From assembly GCA_017399445.1 (NCBI GenBank), contig JAFQCM010000089.1, forward strand, positions 79,932-143,931: a stretch of DNA of 64,000 nt. Reading direction: 5' to 3'. Shown here one piece after another: positions 1 to 8,023 of the stretch. The translations under genes and the position numbers were made by a program. The notes beneath the pieces were generated by a model. That model had not been told where the DNA came from. It saw nothing but the letters and a program-made list of their open reading frames with translations, and searched no databases. Within the stretch, counting starts at the first letter, position 1, and every line of letters begins with the position of its first letter. Source of the DNA: Lachnospiraceae bacterium. GTDB lineage: Bacteria > Bacillota > Clostridia > Lachnospirales > Lachnospiraceae.

Positions 1-1
1 T

Positions 2-76
2 GTAGGCGCGGTGATTTTAGTGTATATTCTTATTAGTGGGATTGGAGATTGTATAAGATCCAGACGAGGAAGGTGA
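2..76 (+). CDS. C-terminal end of a membrane protein (partial)
   Basis: An open frame enters from the left edge and ends at TGA 74-76. The visible 24 residues are a hydrophobic stretch (VGAVILVYILIS) followed by a basic tail (RSRRGR), which looks like a final membrane helix with a positive cytoplasmic end. The stop lies 6 bases before the next gene, so it is probably the first visible member of the MoxR operon. The family cannot be named from this fragment. Confidence 0.5.
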   Translation, partial: VGAVILVYILISGIGDCIRSRRGR

Positions 77-82
77 AGATAG

Positions 83-1030
83 ATGCAGCGAAGAATTGAT
101 TTAATTATGAATGAGGTAAAAAAGGCCATTGTGGGGAAGGACATGTGTATCCAAAAGGTAATGATGGCAATTTTAGCGGAAGGTCATGTGTTGATAGAAG
201 ATATTCCGGGAGTGGGAAAGACGACTCTGGCACTTGCCTTTGCAAAGGCCATGGGATTAAAACAGAACCGTGTGCAGTTTACACCAGACGTTCTTCCTTC
301 TGATATTACCGGTTTCTCCTCTTATAATAAAGATACAGGAAGCTTTGTATATCACGAGGGAGCAGTTATGTGTAATGTGTTCCTGGCTGACGAAATTAAC
401 CGTACTTCGGCAAAAACTCAGTCAGCTCTTTTGGAGGTAATGGAAGAAAATTCTGTTACTGTAGATAATGTTACCCGTCAGGTGCCAAAGCCATTTATGG
501 TAATTGCCACAGAAAACCCGGTAGGTGCCGCAGGTACACAGATGCTCCCAGAATCCCAGTTAGACCGTTTCTTGATTTGTATTATTATGGGATATCTGGA
601 AAAGCAGGATGAGAAAAGTATTTTACGGGATTGGGAACGGAAAGGAATCATAGATGATATTCAAGCAGTTATTACAGAAAGAGAACTGATGGCAATGCAG
701 GAGAAAGTAAAGCTTATTTATATTCATGACAGAATCATGGATTATATTATTGAGCTTTCTAATGCCACAAGAGAGCATGAGCAGATTCAGTTAGGTTTAA
801 GTACTCGTGGATCCATTGCGGTAGCCAGAATGGCAAGAGCAGCAGCCTATGTAGCAGGAAGAAAATTTGTAATTCCGGAAGATGTAAAGGATGTATTCCC
901 AGATGTGGCAAGGCATAGAATCAAAATGGCACATCAGACCAGAATGAAACAGATATCCACAGACCAGGTAATTCATGAGATTTTAACCAGGGTAAGAATG
1001 CCTAGACCGGAAGATAAATATGAAAAATAA
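83..1030 (+). CDS. MoxR-family AAA+ ATPase
   Basis: This 315-residue protein is a MoxR-type AAA+ ATPase, a family thought to act as chaperone in maturation of metal- or membrane-associated complexes. Walker A is GVGKTT near residue 44, Walker B is FLADEINRT near residue 110, and the sensor region reads ATENP near 153. The length is typical. The start is supported by AGGAAGGTGAAG just upstream. The 3' end overlaps the DUF58 gene by 11 bases, and a transglutaminase-like membrane protein follows. The trio MoxR-DUF58-transglutaminase is a recurrent conserved cluster whose exact job is not settled. Family assignment is firm; substrate is unknown. Confidence 0.93.
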   Translation: MQRRIDLIMNEVKKAIVGKDMCIQKVMMAILAEGHVLIEDIPGVGKTTLALAFAKAMGLKQNRVQFTPDVLPSDITGFSSYNKDTGSFVYHEGAVMCNVFLADEINRTSAKTQSALLEVMEENSVTVDNVTRQVPKPFMVIATENPVGAAGTQMLPESQLDRFLICIIMGYLEKQDEKSILRDWERKGIIDDIQAVITERELMAMQEKVKLIYIHDRIMDYIIELSNATREHEQIQLGLSTRGSIAVARMARAAAYVAGRKFVIPEDVKDVFPDVARHRIKMAHQTRMKQISTDQVIHEILTRVRMPRPEDKYEK

Positions 1031-2045
1031 ATTTACGTTTACATTGTTTCTTCTAGTGCTGGCTGTGTTTTATGTGATGTCTGACAGCATGTTGGCGGAT
1101 TTTGCTTTATCCACCGCCCTTTTGGTGGGATTATTTCTTTTGGGGCAGATGCTTTACATGAAGAAACATGTAGAGGCTGTGGTTCAGATGTCAGAAAATA
1201 CAGTTACCAGGGGAGATTTGATACGAATTCCTATTATTGTAAAAAATTCAGGGAAGCTTCCAATTACCTGGGTGGAAGCAAAAATTCGTTATATGGATTC
1301 CGATGGAAATAATTATAAGCCTTTAAAAATATCGGGAATGGTAGAAGTTAATGGAGAAGTACAGCTGGAAGGTTATTTAAAAACCAGCAACTGTGGTATT
1401 ACCACTGTGTTTTTAGAGTATGTTTCTGTAAGTGATTATTTTGGCGTTTTCACAGGGAAATGTGCTATAGACAGCAGAAAAAAAGAAATCTTTGTACTTC
1501 CATGGACAAACGTACCTATGGCAGAAACTTTAGCAGAAGCAGGAGATTTTGCAGGAAAGTATGGAGAAGATGTATATGAAACTTATGATGTAAGAGAATT
1601 TCGTGATGGAGATGATATACGTCAGATTCACTGGAAGCTTACAGCGAAAATGGATATTCTGCTTTTGCGAGAATACTTGAAAACTTCGGAAAGTGGAGTT
1701 ATGATTCGTCTGGATATGGAAGAGAGAGAAGAAAAGAAAGTATTATCCAGAGCTGAGTTAGATTCCTTCTTGGATAAAGCATCTTCCTTATCCTGGGAAA
1801 TTTTGAAGTGGGGAGTTTCTCATTTTGTGGTATGGAATCGTGGTGAGGATGAAATCACGATTTTTGTAGCACAGGAAGAACATTTTATTGAATATCAGAT
1901 GATATTAGTTAGTACGGCGGTATGTGGCAGGGAGATTGATACTACATACTTGAAGGAGAAGGTTGTAAATGAAGAAAAAATTCACACTATCCAGATGGAC
2001 CTTGCGGGGCATGTCTACTGGGAAGATGGAACGGAAATCAAATAA
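1020..2045 (+). CDS. DUF58 domain-containing membrane protein
   Basis: The 341-residue protein starts with two hydrophobic segments (about residues 5-21 and 27-46). An extracytoplasmic beta-rich part follows, and then the DUF58 signature near residue 190 (YDVREFRDGDDIRQIHWKLT). DUF58 proteins resemble von Willebrand A domains and are nearly always encoded beside a MoxR ATPase, which probably remodels them. The gene overlaps the ATPase gene upstream by 11 bases and the transglutaminase-like gene downstream by 77 bases, so translation is likely coupled. The family is clear from the signature and context. The biochemical role is unknown. Confidence 0.9.
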   Translation: MKNKFTFTLFLLVLAVFYVMSDSMLADFALSTALLVGLFLLGQMLYMKKHVEAVVQMSENTVTRGDLIRIPIIVKNSGKLPITWVEAKIRYMDSDGNNYKPLKISGMVEVNGEVQLEGYLKTSNCGITTVFLEYVSVSDYFGVFTGKCAIDSRKKEIFVLPWTNVPMAETLAEAGDFAGKYGEDVYETYDVREFRDGDDIRQIHWKLTAKMDILLLREYLKTSESGVMIRLDMEEREEKKVLSRAELDSFLDKASSLSWEILKWGVSHFVVWNRGEDEITIFVAQEEHFIEYQMILVSTAVCGREIDTTYLKEKVVNEEKIHTIQMDLAGHVYWEDGTEIK

Positions 2046-4434
2046 TACCATACAGCCTGGGGATAGTCAGATTGTACAGCGAAAGGGGAAATATCTGTCT
2101 CCCCTTATTTGCTTTTTTGCGGATTTTGGTCTGTTGCTTTTAGCAGCAGAAGGAATTGCCATTGGCTTTTTAACAGCATTTGATTTTCAGTGTTATGGCT
2201 GGGTGATTTATCTGGCAGCAGCAGTGTTTACTTTGGCAATATCCATTTTTTTCTCAATTAACATTCCGAAAAAATTTAAAAGATATACTTATGCGGGAGG
2301 TATAGGGATATGTTTCTTGTTTGTAATGACTAATGGAGCTTTTATTAAACAGGGATTTGCTGATTGTGGCGTAGGAATGCTGACAGCATTTAATCTTCGA
2401 TATCAAGGAAAGGTAGAGTTGGAAAGCCAGGTATTTTCAGCAGGAAAGATGACAGTATTCTTTTTGATACTTATGTTGCTGATTGTTTTAGTACTGGCTT
2501 TTTGTACCATTGTGGTAACGAATGTGTTGTTAGTTTTTCTAATCGAGTTTCCAATTATTATGGCGATTGTTTTAATGGGAAACGATCTCAATGGACTTTC
2601 CTTATTGTTTATTGTGTTCCATTTCTTTTCCTGTCTGGTGGAAAGTCATGCCCTTTTTGGAAAAGAGGGAAAAAACAATATTAATCCGGTAGAAGAAGAA
2701 AAGAATGAACGATGTTTAAGATCGGTACAAAAAAAGGCAGCGTGTATCACAGCAGTTGGTATTACTGTGGCAGCTGTTATCAGCCTTTATTTGCTTATGC
2801 CGATTATGCCGGAAAAAATAGCAGGGATACAAAAGATAGGGGCCACGCTCCAAGGGCAAATCATTAGCATAGCTGTTGAGTATCTTCCAATTATTACTGG
2901 TGGGGAATGGAATCTGAAAGTACAAACTGTTGGTGGTGGTGTGGAAGATGGTGGACTTGGTGAAGTAGCCGGTTACGCTCTTACCAATATTGAAGACTTG
3001 GTTGTGACTTCCACCATAGAACCCAAGGAAAGTGTTTATCTAAGGGGGTATGTAGGAAGTATTTACGAAGGCGATAAGTGGTCAGAACAGCAGGAAGAAA
3101 TTTTTCAAAATGCTTCAATCTATTGGCACACAGATGGAGTTCCAAGTCTGTATGTACAGAATTTACCATTTTTAAGACAGTTGTATGAAGAGGAAAAGGC
3201 AGGAACAGATACCTCTGAGATGGGAATTCTAACTGTGGAAAAAATGAATGCCAGTGAGACTTACACATATGTTCCTTATTGTGCGTACTTAAATGAATAT
3301 TATGAAGTCAGTGGCGGTGATGGAAGTGTTAAGGGACAGAATAAGGCAGCAGATGAGCTTTCTTATTATCCTGTAAATACTTATGTGAAAACTATGGAAG
3401 GCAGAAGTACTGAGGAAGAAGAAGGTATTTTGGACAGAGTGGAAGCAGAATATAATGCTTATGTGACACAAAATTATTTGTGGGTGCCGGAAGGATTTGA
3501 GGAACTGGAAGAGCAATGTAAGGATCAGGGTATCCGGGAAGGGAATATAGAAGAAATTATTCGTTATATTACTACTTTTCTGGTGACTAATTATGAGTAT
3601 AATATTCAGGTGCCGAGACTTCCAAAGGATAAGGATTTTGTTCAGTATTTCTTATATGAATCCAAGGAAGGCTACAGTGCCCATTTTGCTTCCACAGCAG
3701 TGTTAATGTTTCGAATGTTTGATGTACCTGCTCGGTATGTAACAGGGTATGTTGCACCTACCAATATTTTTTCCCAGGATATAGATGGTAATTATACAGC
3801 ATTATTACAATCGGATAATTCTCATGCCTGGGCGGAGATTTATATGGAAGGTATTGGCTGGGTACCGGTAGAAACTACTCCTGGTAATATTGGAGTATTG
3901 CAGAATATTTATGGTGTTACTACAGAGGAAGAAGAACAGGAAGAAGAGGAAGCTCAGGTAATAGTTCAGGAAGAATTAACGGAAGAGGAACTGGAAAAGA
4001 AGGAAGCGGAAGAGCGTACTTATAATACAATCAAGGTTTATGGTGCGGTGGTAATTATCATACTTTTCATAGGTCTTGCTTTATTCTTTGGAATCCGAAA
4101 AGGGTGTTATGAATTGAGAAAACGTGGATATGGTAGAAGAGATACTGCCAATGAAAAGGTTTTATCGCTCCTTTACATGGTACATGACACATTGCAGCAG
4201 GTAGGAATGCCAAAAGAGGTACGATCTACTTCGCCAGAATTCCAAAAATGGCTGGTGTTGTTGCTTCCGGATTTGTCTGAAAAGAAACGAAATGCAGTGG
4301 TACAGCTAGCATTGATAGCTGCTTATGGTGAACAGCAGGTTAGTGTGAGAGAGGTTAATTTTATGCGGCAGATTTATTTGCGGTGTAGATTGGCTGTGAG
4401 AAAGAGGAAGAAGAGGAAGAGGATGCGGCGGTAA
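1969..4434 (+). CDS. Transglutaminase-like membrane protein with Ser in place of catalytic Cys
   Basis: This 821-residue protein is the third member of the MoxR-DUF58 operon. It has several N-terminal membrane helices (residues about 40-240), a large extracytoplasmic part, a transglutaminase-like core (about 520-640), an acidic Glu-rich linker and a final membrane helix near 690-712. In the core the nucleophile position reads GYSAHFAS, so Ser570 replaces the usual Cys. His619 (NSHAWAEIY) is kept, and the third position is Glu635 (VPVETTP) rather than Asp. It may therefore bind rather than cleave or crosslink. AAGGAG at 1953 supports the start at 1969; ATGs at 2011 and 2026 are alternatives. 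Confidence 0.88.
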   Translation: MKKKFTLSRWTLRGMSTGKMERKSNNTIQPGDSQIVQRKGKYLSPLICFFADFGLLLLAAEGIAIGFLTAFDFQCYGWVIYLAAAVFTLAISIFFSINIPKKFKRYTYAGGIGICFLFVMTNGAFIKQGFADCGVGMLTAFNLRYQGKVELESQVFSAGKMTVFFLILMLLIVLVLAFCTIVVTNVLLVFLIEFPIIMAIVLMGNDLNGLSLLFIVFHFFSCLVESHALFGKEGKNNINPVEEEKNERCLRSVQKKAACITAVGITVAAVISLYLLMPIMPEKIAGIQKIGATLQGQIISIAVEYLPIITGGEWNLKVQTVGGGVEDGGLGEVAGYALTNIEDLVVTSTIEPKESVYLRGYVGSIYEGDKWSEQQEEIFQNASIYWHTDGVPSLYVQNLPFLRQLYEEEKAGTDTSEMGILTVEKMNASETYTYVPYCAYLNEYYEVSGGDGSVKGQNKAADELSYYPVNTYVKTMEGRSTEEEEGILDRVEAEYNAYVTQNYLWVPEGFEELEEQCKDQGIREGNIEEIIRYITTFLVTNYEYNIQVPRLPKDKDFVQYFLYESKEGYSAHFASTAVLMFRMFDVPARYVTGYVAPTNIFSQDIDGNYTALLQSDNSHAWAEIYMEGIGWVPVETTPGNIGVLQNIYGVTTEEEEQEEEEAQVIVQEELTEEELEKKEAEERTYNTIKVYGAVVIIILFIGLALFFGIRKGCYELRKRGYGRRDTANEKVLSLLYMVHDTLQQVGMPKEVRSTSPEFQKWLVLLLPDLSEKKRNAVVQLALIAAYGEQQVSVREVNFMRQIYLRCRLAVRKRKKRKRMRR

Positions 4435-4566
4435 AAGCATAGATAAGCAGAAGGCACGAATGCAATAATGAAGATATTTCTTAGAAGCGGAATTAGAAAA
4501 TCCTATGGTATTTTCACCTACAGTGCTTTATCAGTATTTGATATCAAAGGAATAGTAAGTATTAGA

Positions 4567-4616
4567 ATAAAAAACGGTCAAGACACAAGTAAAAAAAGTG
4601 TCTTGGCTGTTTTTTC
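4567..4616 (+). terminator. Rho-independent terminator after the MoxR operon
   Basis: The arms AACGGTCAAGACAC and GTGTCTTGGCTGTT pair with one wobble or mismatch around an A-rich loop, and a T6 run follows. It lies between the MoxR operon and the PadR promoter. Confidence 0.85.
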
Positions 4617-4635
4617 ACATTTTACGTATATCCTC

Positions 4636-4675
4636 TTGACATTTATCCATTATATGATATTATATATCATATAAT
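4636..4675 (+). promoter_or_regulatory. Promoter with overlapping palindromic operator for padR operon
   Basis: TTGACA at 4636-4641 and TATTAT at 4658-4663 are separated by 16 bases. The -10 lies inside a perfect dyad: ATTATATGATA at 4649-4659 and its exact reverse complement at 4665-4675, around the 5-base centre TTATA. PadR-family regulators bind such A+T-rich palindromes and often repress their own operon, so autoregulation is inferred. Confidence 0.75.
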
Positions 4676-4714
4676 ATAAAAAAACAAATAATATTATATT
4701 AGAAAGGAGAGGCT

Positions 4715-5041
4715 ATGGTATTTAATACAGGGTCCACACTCCTTGATGCAATTGTTCTGGCGGTTGTTTCAAGGACGAAAGAAGGTACTTATGGATATAG
4801 TATTACACAGGAAGTAAGGTCGGTGTTGGAAATCTCAGAATCCACATTGTATCCTGTACTCAGGAGGCTTCAAAAAGATGCCTGTCTGGAAGTGTATGAT
4901 GAACAGCATGGAGGCAGAAACAGAAGATATTACAGACTGACTGATAAGGGGAAAACAGTATTGACTGAGTACAAAAGAGAATGGATTAGCTATTCAGAAA
5001 AGATAACTATGATGTTTGAAGGAGGATTGAAAGATGACTAA
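4715..5041 (+). CDS. PadR-family transcriptional regulator
   Basis: This 108-residue protein is a short PadR-type winged-helix regulator. Recognition features are the ESTLYPVLRRL segment near residue 39 and GRNRRYYRLTDKGK near residue 68, which are the conserved wing and helix motifs of the family. AAAGGAGAG just upstream fixes the start. The 3' end overlaps the DUF1700 gene by 8 bases. PadR followed by DUF1700 and DUF4097 is a common Firmicutes arrangement linked to envelope stress. It probably represses the operon through the dyad at 4649-4675. The inducing signal is not known. Confidence 0.93.
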   Translation: MVFNTGSTLLDAIVLAVVSRTKEGTYGYSITQEVRSVLEISESTLYPVLRRLQKDACLEVYDEQHGGRNRRYYRLTDKGKTVLTEYKREWISYSEKITMMFEGGLKDD

Positions 5042-5768
5042 GCAGGAGTTTTTGGAAAAATTAAATAGTCTTTTAAACGATATTCCAAAGACGGAGCGGG
5101 ATGAGGCAATTGAGTATTACCAAGAGTACTTTGAAGAAGCAGGGATAGATGATTTTGAAGATGTGTTAGGAAAAATTGATACCCCTGAAAAAATTGCAGT
5201 TACCATAAAAGCAGATTTGGGACAGGGCAATCCGGAAGAAGAAGCCTTTACGGAACGCGGATATTATGAGGGCGGTGTTTATAATTCCAATGAATTAATG
5301 CGAAATGGTGAAATCTCTAGGGAGTCCGGACAGAATCAGAACAATGGACAATATTATACGAAAGGTTCTGGAATCCAAAATGAAAAGGCACCAATGGAGA
5401 AGTGGAAAGTTGTATTAATTATAGTTTTGGCATTAATTACCTCTCCCATATGGGGCGGACTAGTAATAGGATTGGGCGGAATTCTTCTGGGAATCATTGC
5501 AACTATTTTTAGTGTTGCAGTTGCAGTAGTGGCAATTGCTTTCGCATTGTTGGTGGTAGGTATTATCTGTATAGTAGTAGGAGTTACGAAAATTGCAATA
5601 GCACCGGCAGCAGGAATTACCACTACAGGGATAGGACTGTTATGTTTTGGACTTGGAATTCTTTTTGTAATTTTAACCGTATGGTTTTTCAGCTTTCTGC
5701 TACCAACCTGTGGCAGAGGAATTAAGTGGGTATTTCAGAGACTATCAGGCAGAAGGGAGAGAGCATAA
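5034..5768 (+). CDS. DUF1700 family membrane protein
   Basis: The 244-residue protein begins with the helical DUF1700 segment (EFLEKLNSLLNDIP), followed by an acidic region with EYYQEYFEEAG. After a polar linker (residues 75-120) it has long hydrophobic helices rich in Ile, Val and Gly, at about 125-195 and 200-230. DUF1700 proteins are integral membrane partners of PadR regulators and DUF4097 proteins. Translation is coupled to padR by an 8-base overlap, and the next gene starts on the base after its stop. A role in sensing or stabilising the membrane is inferred from context only. Confidence 0.88.
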   Translation: MTKQEFLEKLNSLLNDIPKTERDEAIEYYQEYFEEAGIDDFEDVLGKIDTPEKIAVTIKADLGQGNPEEEAFTERGYYEGGVYNSNELMRNGEISRESGQNQNNGQYYTKGSGIQNEKAPMEKWKVVLIIVLALITSPIWGGLVIGLGGILLGIIATIFSVAVAVVAIAFALLVVGIICIVVGVTKIAIAPAAGITTTGIGLLCFGLGILFVILTVWFFSFLLPTCGRGIKWVFQRLSGRRERA

Positions 5769-6713
5769 ATGAAAAGTTTTTATAAAAACGCATTGATAAT
5801 ATCAGTCATCTGCATTATTCTTGGACTTGGAATGACCATTGTAGGAGCTGCAAAAGGCGGAATTGAATTATTTAAACGTATGGTAGATACTGGTGAATTA
5901 AGCTTTTCCTATGGTGATAACACGATTGGAATAAGTGATGACAGTATAGGAATCATTTCCGGTGATGATGAAGAATCTTATGAAGATGATGAAATTTATG
6001 AGTACGAGTTTGCAACAGCAGAATACAATATTGAAAATTTAGATTTATCTGCAGAAGCAACTACTGTGTGGATGGAATACAGGGATGTAGATACGTTCCA
6101 TGTAACAATTGAAAAATCAGAAATTGGCGGCAGTCATTCCTGTGAGGTAAAAGATAATACCTTATATATTGAAAGTTCTGCAGAAGAGGTGATGGATGTC
6201 ATTGGAGACAGCACACCTCATGAAATTACATTAACTATTCCAAAAGGTTATATGTTTAAAGAGGCAAAATTGTCTTTAGGAGCTGGAAGCATTGAAGGTG
6301 AAAGAATAGAAGCAGAGCAGATTTTGGCAGATATTGGAGCCGGAAACATGGAAATAGAAACCATGAAGGCAGGAAAGAATATAGAAGTATCCGTAGGTGC
6401 TGGAAATTTTGAAGTGGATGAAATGAAAGCAGAAGAATTGAAGATTAAGTGCGATGCGGGAAGAACTTATGCAGAAGAAGTGGCAGTAAATAAAAATGTT
6501 ACATTAACATGCGATGCAGGTTATGTCTATATAGAAATGAAGGAAAGACAAAAAAGCTATAATTATGATTTGGAATGTGCTATGGGAAGTATTTCTATAG
6601 GCAATAAAACTCAAGGCGGAGTTGTTTTTAGTGACAAGATTAATAATCAAGCAGACAGAACTGTGAAAGCAGAATGTAATATTGGAGCAATAGAAATTGA
6701 ATTTGATGATTAA
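5769..6713 (+). CDS. DUF4097 family beta-repeat protein
   Basis: The 314-residue protein has an N-terminal membrane anchor (residues about 7-27), an acidic stretch, and a repeated beta-strand domain with Gly-Ala-Gly turns such as LGAGSIEGE, IGAGNMEIE and VGAGNFEVDE. This is the DUF4097 beta-helix-like fold. The start sits directly after the stop of the DUF1700 gene, with AAGGGAGAG inside the end of that gene as its ribosome site. It is probably an exported, membrane-tethered partner of the DUF1700 protein. A second DUF4097 protein occurs at 27061-27972. Molecular function is unknown. Confidence 0.88.
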   Translation: MKSFYKNALIISVICIILGLGMTIVGAAKGGIELFKRMVDTGELSFSYGDNTIGISDDSIGIISGDDEESYEDDEIYEYEFATAEYNIENLDLSAEATTVWMEYRDVDTFHVTIEKSEIGGSHSCEVKDNTLYIESSAEEVMDVIGDSTPHEITLTIPKGYMFKEAKLSLGAGSIEGERIEAEQILADIGAGNMEIETMKAGKNIEVSVGAGNFEVDEMKAEELKIKCDAGRTYAEEVAVNKNVTLTCDAGYVYIEMKERQKSYNYDLECAMGSISIGNKTQGGVVFSDKINNQADRTVKAECNIGAIEIEFDD

Positions 6714-6731
6714 AATTAGGAGGAATTTATC

Positions 6732-6923
6732 ATGGGAGATAAGAAATTATATCGTTCAAACAATAACAAGATGATTTGTGGAGTATGTGGAGGACTTGGA
6801 GAATATTTAAATGTAGATCCAACCTTAATCAGACTGATATGGGCTGTTTTGGTTTTGGCAGCCGGAACAGGAGTTTTGGTTTATATTCTTGCAGCAATTA
6901 TCATGCCATACCAGCAATATTAA
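6732..6923 (+). CDS. PspC domain protein
   Basis: This 63-residue protein is a stand-alone PspC domain. LYRSNNNKMICGVCGGLGEY is the family signature, and a membrane helix follows (residues about 36-58) ending in MPYQQY. PspC proteins take part in phage-shock or Lia-type envelope stress responses. AGGAGG lies just before the ATG and the gene is 18 bases after the DUF4097 gene, so it completes the PadR module. Length and motif match the family well. Confidence 0.93.
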   Translation: MGDKKLYRSNNNKMICGVCGGLGEYLNVDPTLIRLIWAVLVLAAGTGVLVYILAAIIMPYQQY

Positions 6924-6960
6924 ACAAAAACAAGTTAGAAAATGAATAAGAACTAAAATC

Positions 6961-7005
6961 AAGGTCATACTTCTTATATAAATCTAAAGAAAGGGGTATG
7001 ACCTT
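6961..7005 (+). repeat. Inverted repeat at the spore-protein ribosome site
   Basis: AAGGTCATAC (6961-6970) and GTATGACCTT (6996-7005) are exact reverse complements around a 25-base loop that contains the AAGGGG ribosome site. The right arm includes the upstream ATG at 6998. It could end upstream transcripts (the T-tract is poor) or restrict translation of the spore protein. Confidence 0.55.
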
Positions 7006-7009
7006 ATTT

Positions 7010-7198
7010 ATGTCAAAAGGAAAGAAAAGTGAAAAAATAAAATTAAGTGAGTTAACACCGGAGGAACAGTTGAAATATGAAGTAGCAGAGGAATTAGGGT
7101 TGCTGCCAAAAGTATTAGAAGAAGGTTGGAAAAGTCTTTCTTCCAAAGAAACGGGAAAAATCGGGGGAATGGTAAACCAGAGAAAGAAGAAATTGTAA
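7010..7198 (+). CDS. Alpha/beta-type small acid-soluble spore protein
   Basis: The short protein (62 residues from ATG 7010) carries the alpha/beta SASP pattern: LKYEVAEELGL, then EEGWKSLSSKETGKIGGMV, the two conserved segments that coat and protect spore DNA. The AAGGGG site at 6991-6996 is 13 bases before ATG 7010 but only 1 base before ATG 6998, so 7010 is preferred. SASPs are normally transcribed in the forespore by SigG or SigF; no such promoter was identified by eye. A weak hairpin follows at 7197-7223. Together with spoIIA in this window it indicates a spore-former. Confidence 0.85.
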   Translation: MSKGKKSEKIKLSELTPEEQLKYEVAEELGLLPKVLEEGWKSLSSKETGKIGGMVNQRKKKL

Positions 7199-7223
7199 CA
7201 GTTTAGCCACACGCTGAACTGTT
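7197..7223 (+). terminator. Hairpin after the spore-protein gene
   Basis: AACAGTTTAGC and GCTGAACTGTT pair over 11 positions with one G-U, around a CACAC loop. The following sequence is A-rich rather than T-rich, so termination strength is uncertain. Confidence 0.5.
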
Positions 7224-7236
7224 ATAAGAAATTAAC

Positions 7237-7265
7237 TTGCAAATAGGTGAAATCATTGCTATACT
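7237..7265 (+). promoter_or_regulatory. Sigma-A promoter of the sufCB-like operon
   Basis: TTGCAA at 7237-7242, a 17-base spacer and TATACT at 7260-7265, about 30 bases upstream of the ABC ATPase start. Confidence 0.7.
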
Positions 7266-7295
7266 TTTACTAAAAATGCAATGTGGAGGAAGGAT

Positions 7296-8021
7296 ATGTT
7301 AGAATTACAAAATATCTCTTATGATGTATCTGATGAAAAGGATACCAAAAAAGGGATTTTAAAAAATGTGAACTTAAAAATTGAAGACCGTTTTGTTGCC
7401 ATAACAGGGCCAAATGGAGGGGGGAAATCCACACTTGCAAAAATTATTGCAGGAATTAAGCAGCCTACAAGCGGAAAAATATTATTTGATGGTGTAGATA
7501 TAACTAATATGGGTATCACTGAAAGAGCAAACTTAGGAATCAGCTTTGCTTTTCAGCAGCCGGTAAGATTTAAAGGAGTAACAGTAAAGGATTTAATTCG
7601 CCTTGCAGCGGGGGAAAATATCAGTACTGCAAAAGCTTGTGAATATTTATCTGAAGTAGGATTATGTGCAAGGGATTATATTGAAAGGGAAGTCAATGGA
7701 AGTCTTTCCGGTGGTGAATTAAAGAGAATTGAAATTGCCATGATTATAGCCAGAGGAACGAAGCTTTCCATTTTTGATGAGCCGGAAGCAGGAATTGACC
7801 TATGGAGCTTCAATAACTTAATCCGGGTGTTTGAAAAAATGTATCAGGAGATCAATGGTTCCATTCTGATTATTTCTCACCAGGAACGTATTTTAAACAT
7901 TGCAGACAAAATCGTAGTGATTGCCAATGGTGAAGTGGCTCAGGTGGGAACGAAGGACGAAATTTTGCCGGAACTTTTAAGCAGCAGTGGAAGCTGTAAA
8001 TTCTATAAGGGAGAGTGTTAA
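7296..8021 (+). CDS. sufC: SufC-like Fe-S assembly ABC ATPase
   Basis: The protein (241 residues from ATG 7296) is a soluble SufC-type ABC ATPase. Walker A is GPNGGGKST, the signature is LSGGELKR, Walker B is LSIFDEPEAGID, and the switch His is in ISHQER. SufC powers conformational change of the SufB/SufD scaffold during Fe-S cluster assembly in the cytoplasm. GGAGGAAGG ends 3 bases before ATG 7296, so that start is preferred over ATG 7281, which lies inside this ribosome site. The SufB-like gene begins 2 bases after the stop, and no sufS, sufU or sufD is nearby. This fits the minimal two-gene SUF-like (SMS) type of strict anaerobes. Confidence 0.88.
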   Translation: MLELQNISYDVSDEKDTKKGILKNVNLKIEDRFVAITGPNGGGKSTLAKIIAGIKQPTSGKILFDGVDITNMGITERANLGISFAFQQPVRFKGVTVKDLIRLAAGENISTAKACEYLSEVGLCARDYIEREVNGSLSGGELKRIEIAMIIARGTKLSIFDEPEAGIDLWSFNNLIRVFEKMYQEINGSILIISHQERILNIADKIVVIANGEVAQVGTKDEILPELLSSSGSCKFYKGEC

Positions 8022-8023
8022 TC

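Noticed and set aside
4468..4674. A 68-codon frame between the MoxR operon and padR
   Set aside because: It runs through a clear terminator and the padR promoter and has no ribosome site, so it is not a likely gene.
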